64,000 nucleotides of DNA from Prorocentrum cordatum. Taxonomy: Eukaryota > Sar > Dinophyceae > Prorocentrales > Prorocentraceae. The stretch spans positions 428,424 through 492,423 of the forward strand of contig CAUYUJ010016149.1 in NCBI GenBank assembly GCA_963575745.1, in the 5' to 3' direction. Each line of letters starts with the position of its first letter. Position 1 is the first letter of the stretch. A program made the position numbers and the translations under genes. Shown one piece after another: positions 63,480-64,000 of this stretch. The notes under the pieces were generated by a model that was not told the origin of the DNA, ran no database searches, and worked only from the letters and a program-made list of their open reading frames with translations.

Positions 63480-63620
63480 CGCCTCCTCCTCCTCCTCCTC
63501 CTCCTCCTCAGCCTCCCCCTCTTCCTCTTCCCCCTCTTCCTTCGCCTCTCCCTCTGCCTTCGCCTCCTTCGCTTCCTGCTCCTCCTCTTCCTCCTCCCCC
63601 TCCTCCTCCTCCATTCCGTT
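63480..63620. repeat. (CCT)n microsatellite
   Basis: CTC, CCT and TTC triplets over about 140 bp. Confidence 0.9.
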
Positions 63621-63756
63621 CCCTTATAATAGATAACTCTTCCCTGTCGCCGTGAGCTGCCGCCGACGAGGCGCCCGCACGCCGCCCCAGATCCGATTCT
63701 GCGCACCGCCCCCCGCGGCCCGCGCCCCACAGGGAGCTCCGGCCTCGGCCACTCCC

Positions 63757-64000
63757 TTGGGAGTCTCCGCGCACCGCCCCCCCGCGCCCCTCCGGCTCTC
63801 TGCCCCCGCGCGCTCCGCACCGCGTGGGGGCTCCACACCTCTGAGCCTCCGCGCACCGCCCCCGCGCCCCTCCGGCACTCTGCCCGCGCGCTCCGCACCG
63901 TTTGGGGGCTCCACACCTCTGAGTCTCCGCGCACCGTCGCCGCGTCCCTCCGGCACGCTGCCCCCGCGCGCTCCGCACCGCGTGGGGGCTCTACGCCTGC
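63757..64000. repeat. 78-82 bp tandem repeat running off the window
   Basis: Units start TCTCCGCGCACCG near 63764, 63846 and 63924 and contain CGCGCTCCGCACCG and GGGGGCTCCACACC. A 78-bp unit is a multiple of three, which explains open frames encoding 26-residue repeats on the minus strand. Confidence 0.85.

Overview
The window looks like nuclear DNA of a dinoflagellate. The strongest clue is on the minus strand at 33263-33306. Two near-copies of the dinoflagellate spliced leader (CCGTAGC then TTTTGGCTCAAG) sit there in tandem, just upstream of a transposon-type gene, as expected when a trans-spliced mRNA has been copied back into the genome. Other features agree: high GC, very long (GTC)n, (GGA)n, (CT)n and (CA)n microsatellites, several satellite families, introns with odd borders, genes dominated by mobile-element families, and short TTTAGGG-like telomeric repeats. 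A run of exactly 100 N at 13901-14000 marks an assembly gap.

Layout. 0-9.7 kb is almost gene-free: a 7-bp minisatellite beside telomere-like repeats, a complete MITE with target-site duplication, palindrome and hairpin arrays, and 14-bp and 9-bp minisatellites. 9.9-25.5 kb has sparse coding sequence: a possible exon, a WWE-like domain, a small spliced KTELCRF gene, a large minus-strand unknown gene, a phosphatase-like gene and a signal-peptide gene. A 49-bp inverted repeat brackets 10.29-23.69 kb, and a roughly 340-bp gene-end repeat occurs twice inside it. 26.4-29.9 kb carries a CxC5/KDZ-type transposase gene on the plus strand. 30.8-41 kb carries four minus-strand genes: a KGDW/YRDEDFGG transposon-associated protein, a helical Lys/Glu-rich protein, a coiled-coil protein and a multi-exon protein with a CxxC zinc motif. 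Short CCCCT...AGGGG hairpins are scattered between and inside them. 41-47.7 kb is mainly repeats.

48.2-57.96 kb is a nearly complete non-LTR retrotransposon: a Cys-rich ORF1, APE-type endonuclease, reverse transcriptase, RNase H, a long C-terminal extension and a (GAT)n tail. The rest is a 3.1-kb satellite of 32-bp units (59.44-62.55 kb), a CCT tract and a 78-bp tandem repeat running off the right edge.

No host housekeeping pathway is visible. The recognisable genes mostly serve their own mobility: an EN/RT/RNase H machine, a KDZ-type DDE transposase and dinoflagellate repeat-family proteins. Seven frame breaks in these genes all fall at homopolymer runs, so several may be sequencing errors rather than decay. 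Intron borders given here are inferred from frame and splice consensus only.
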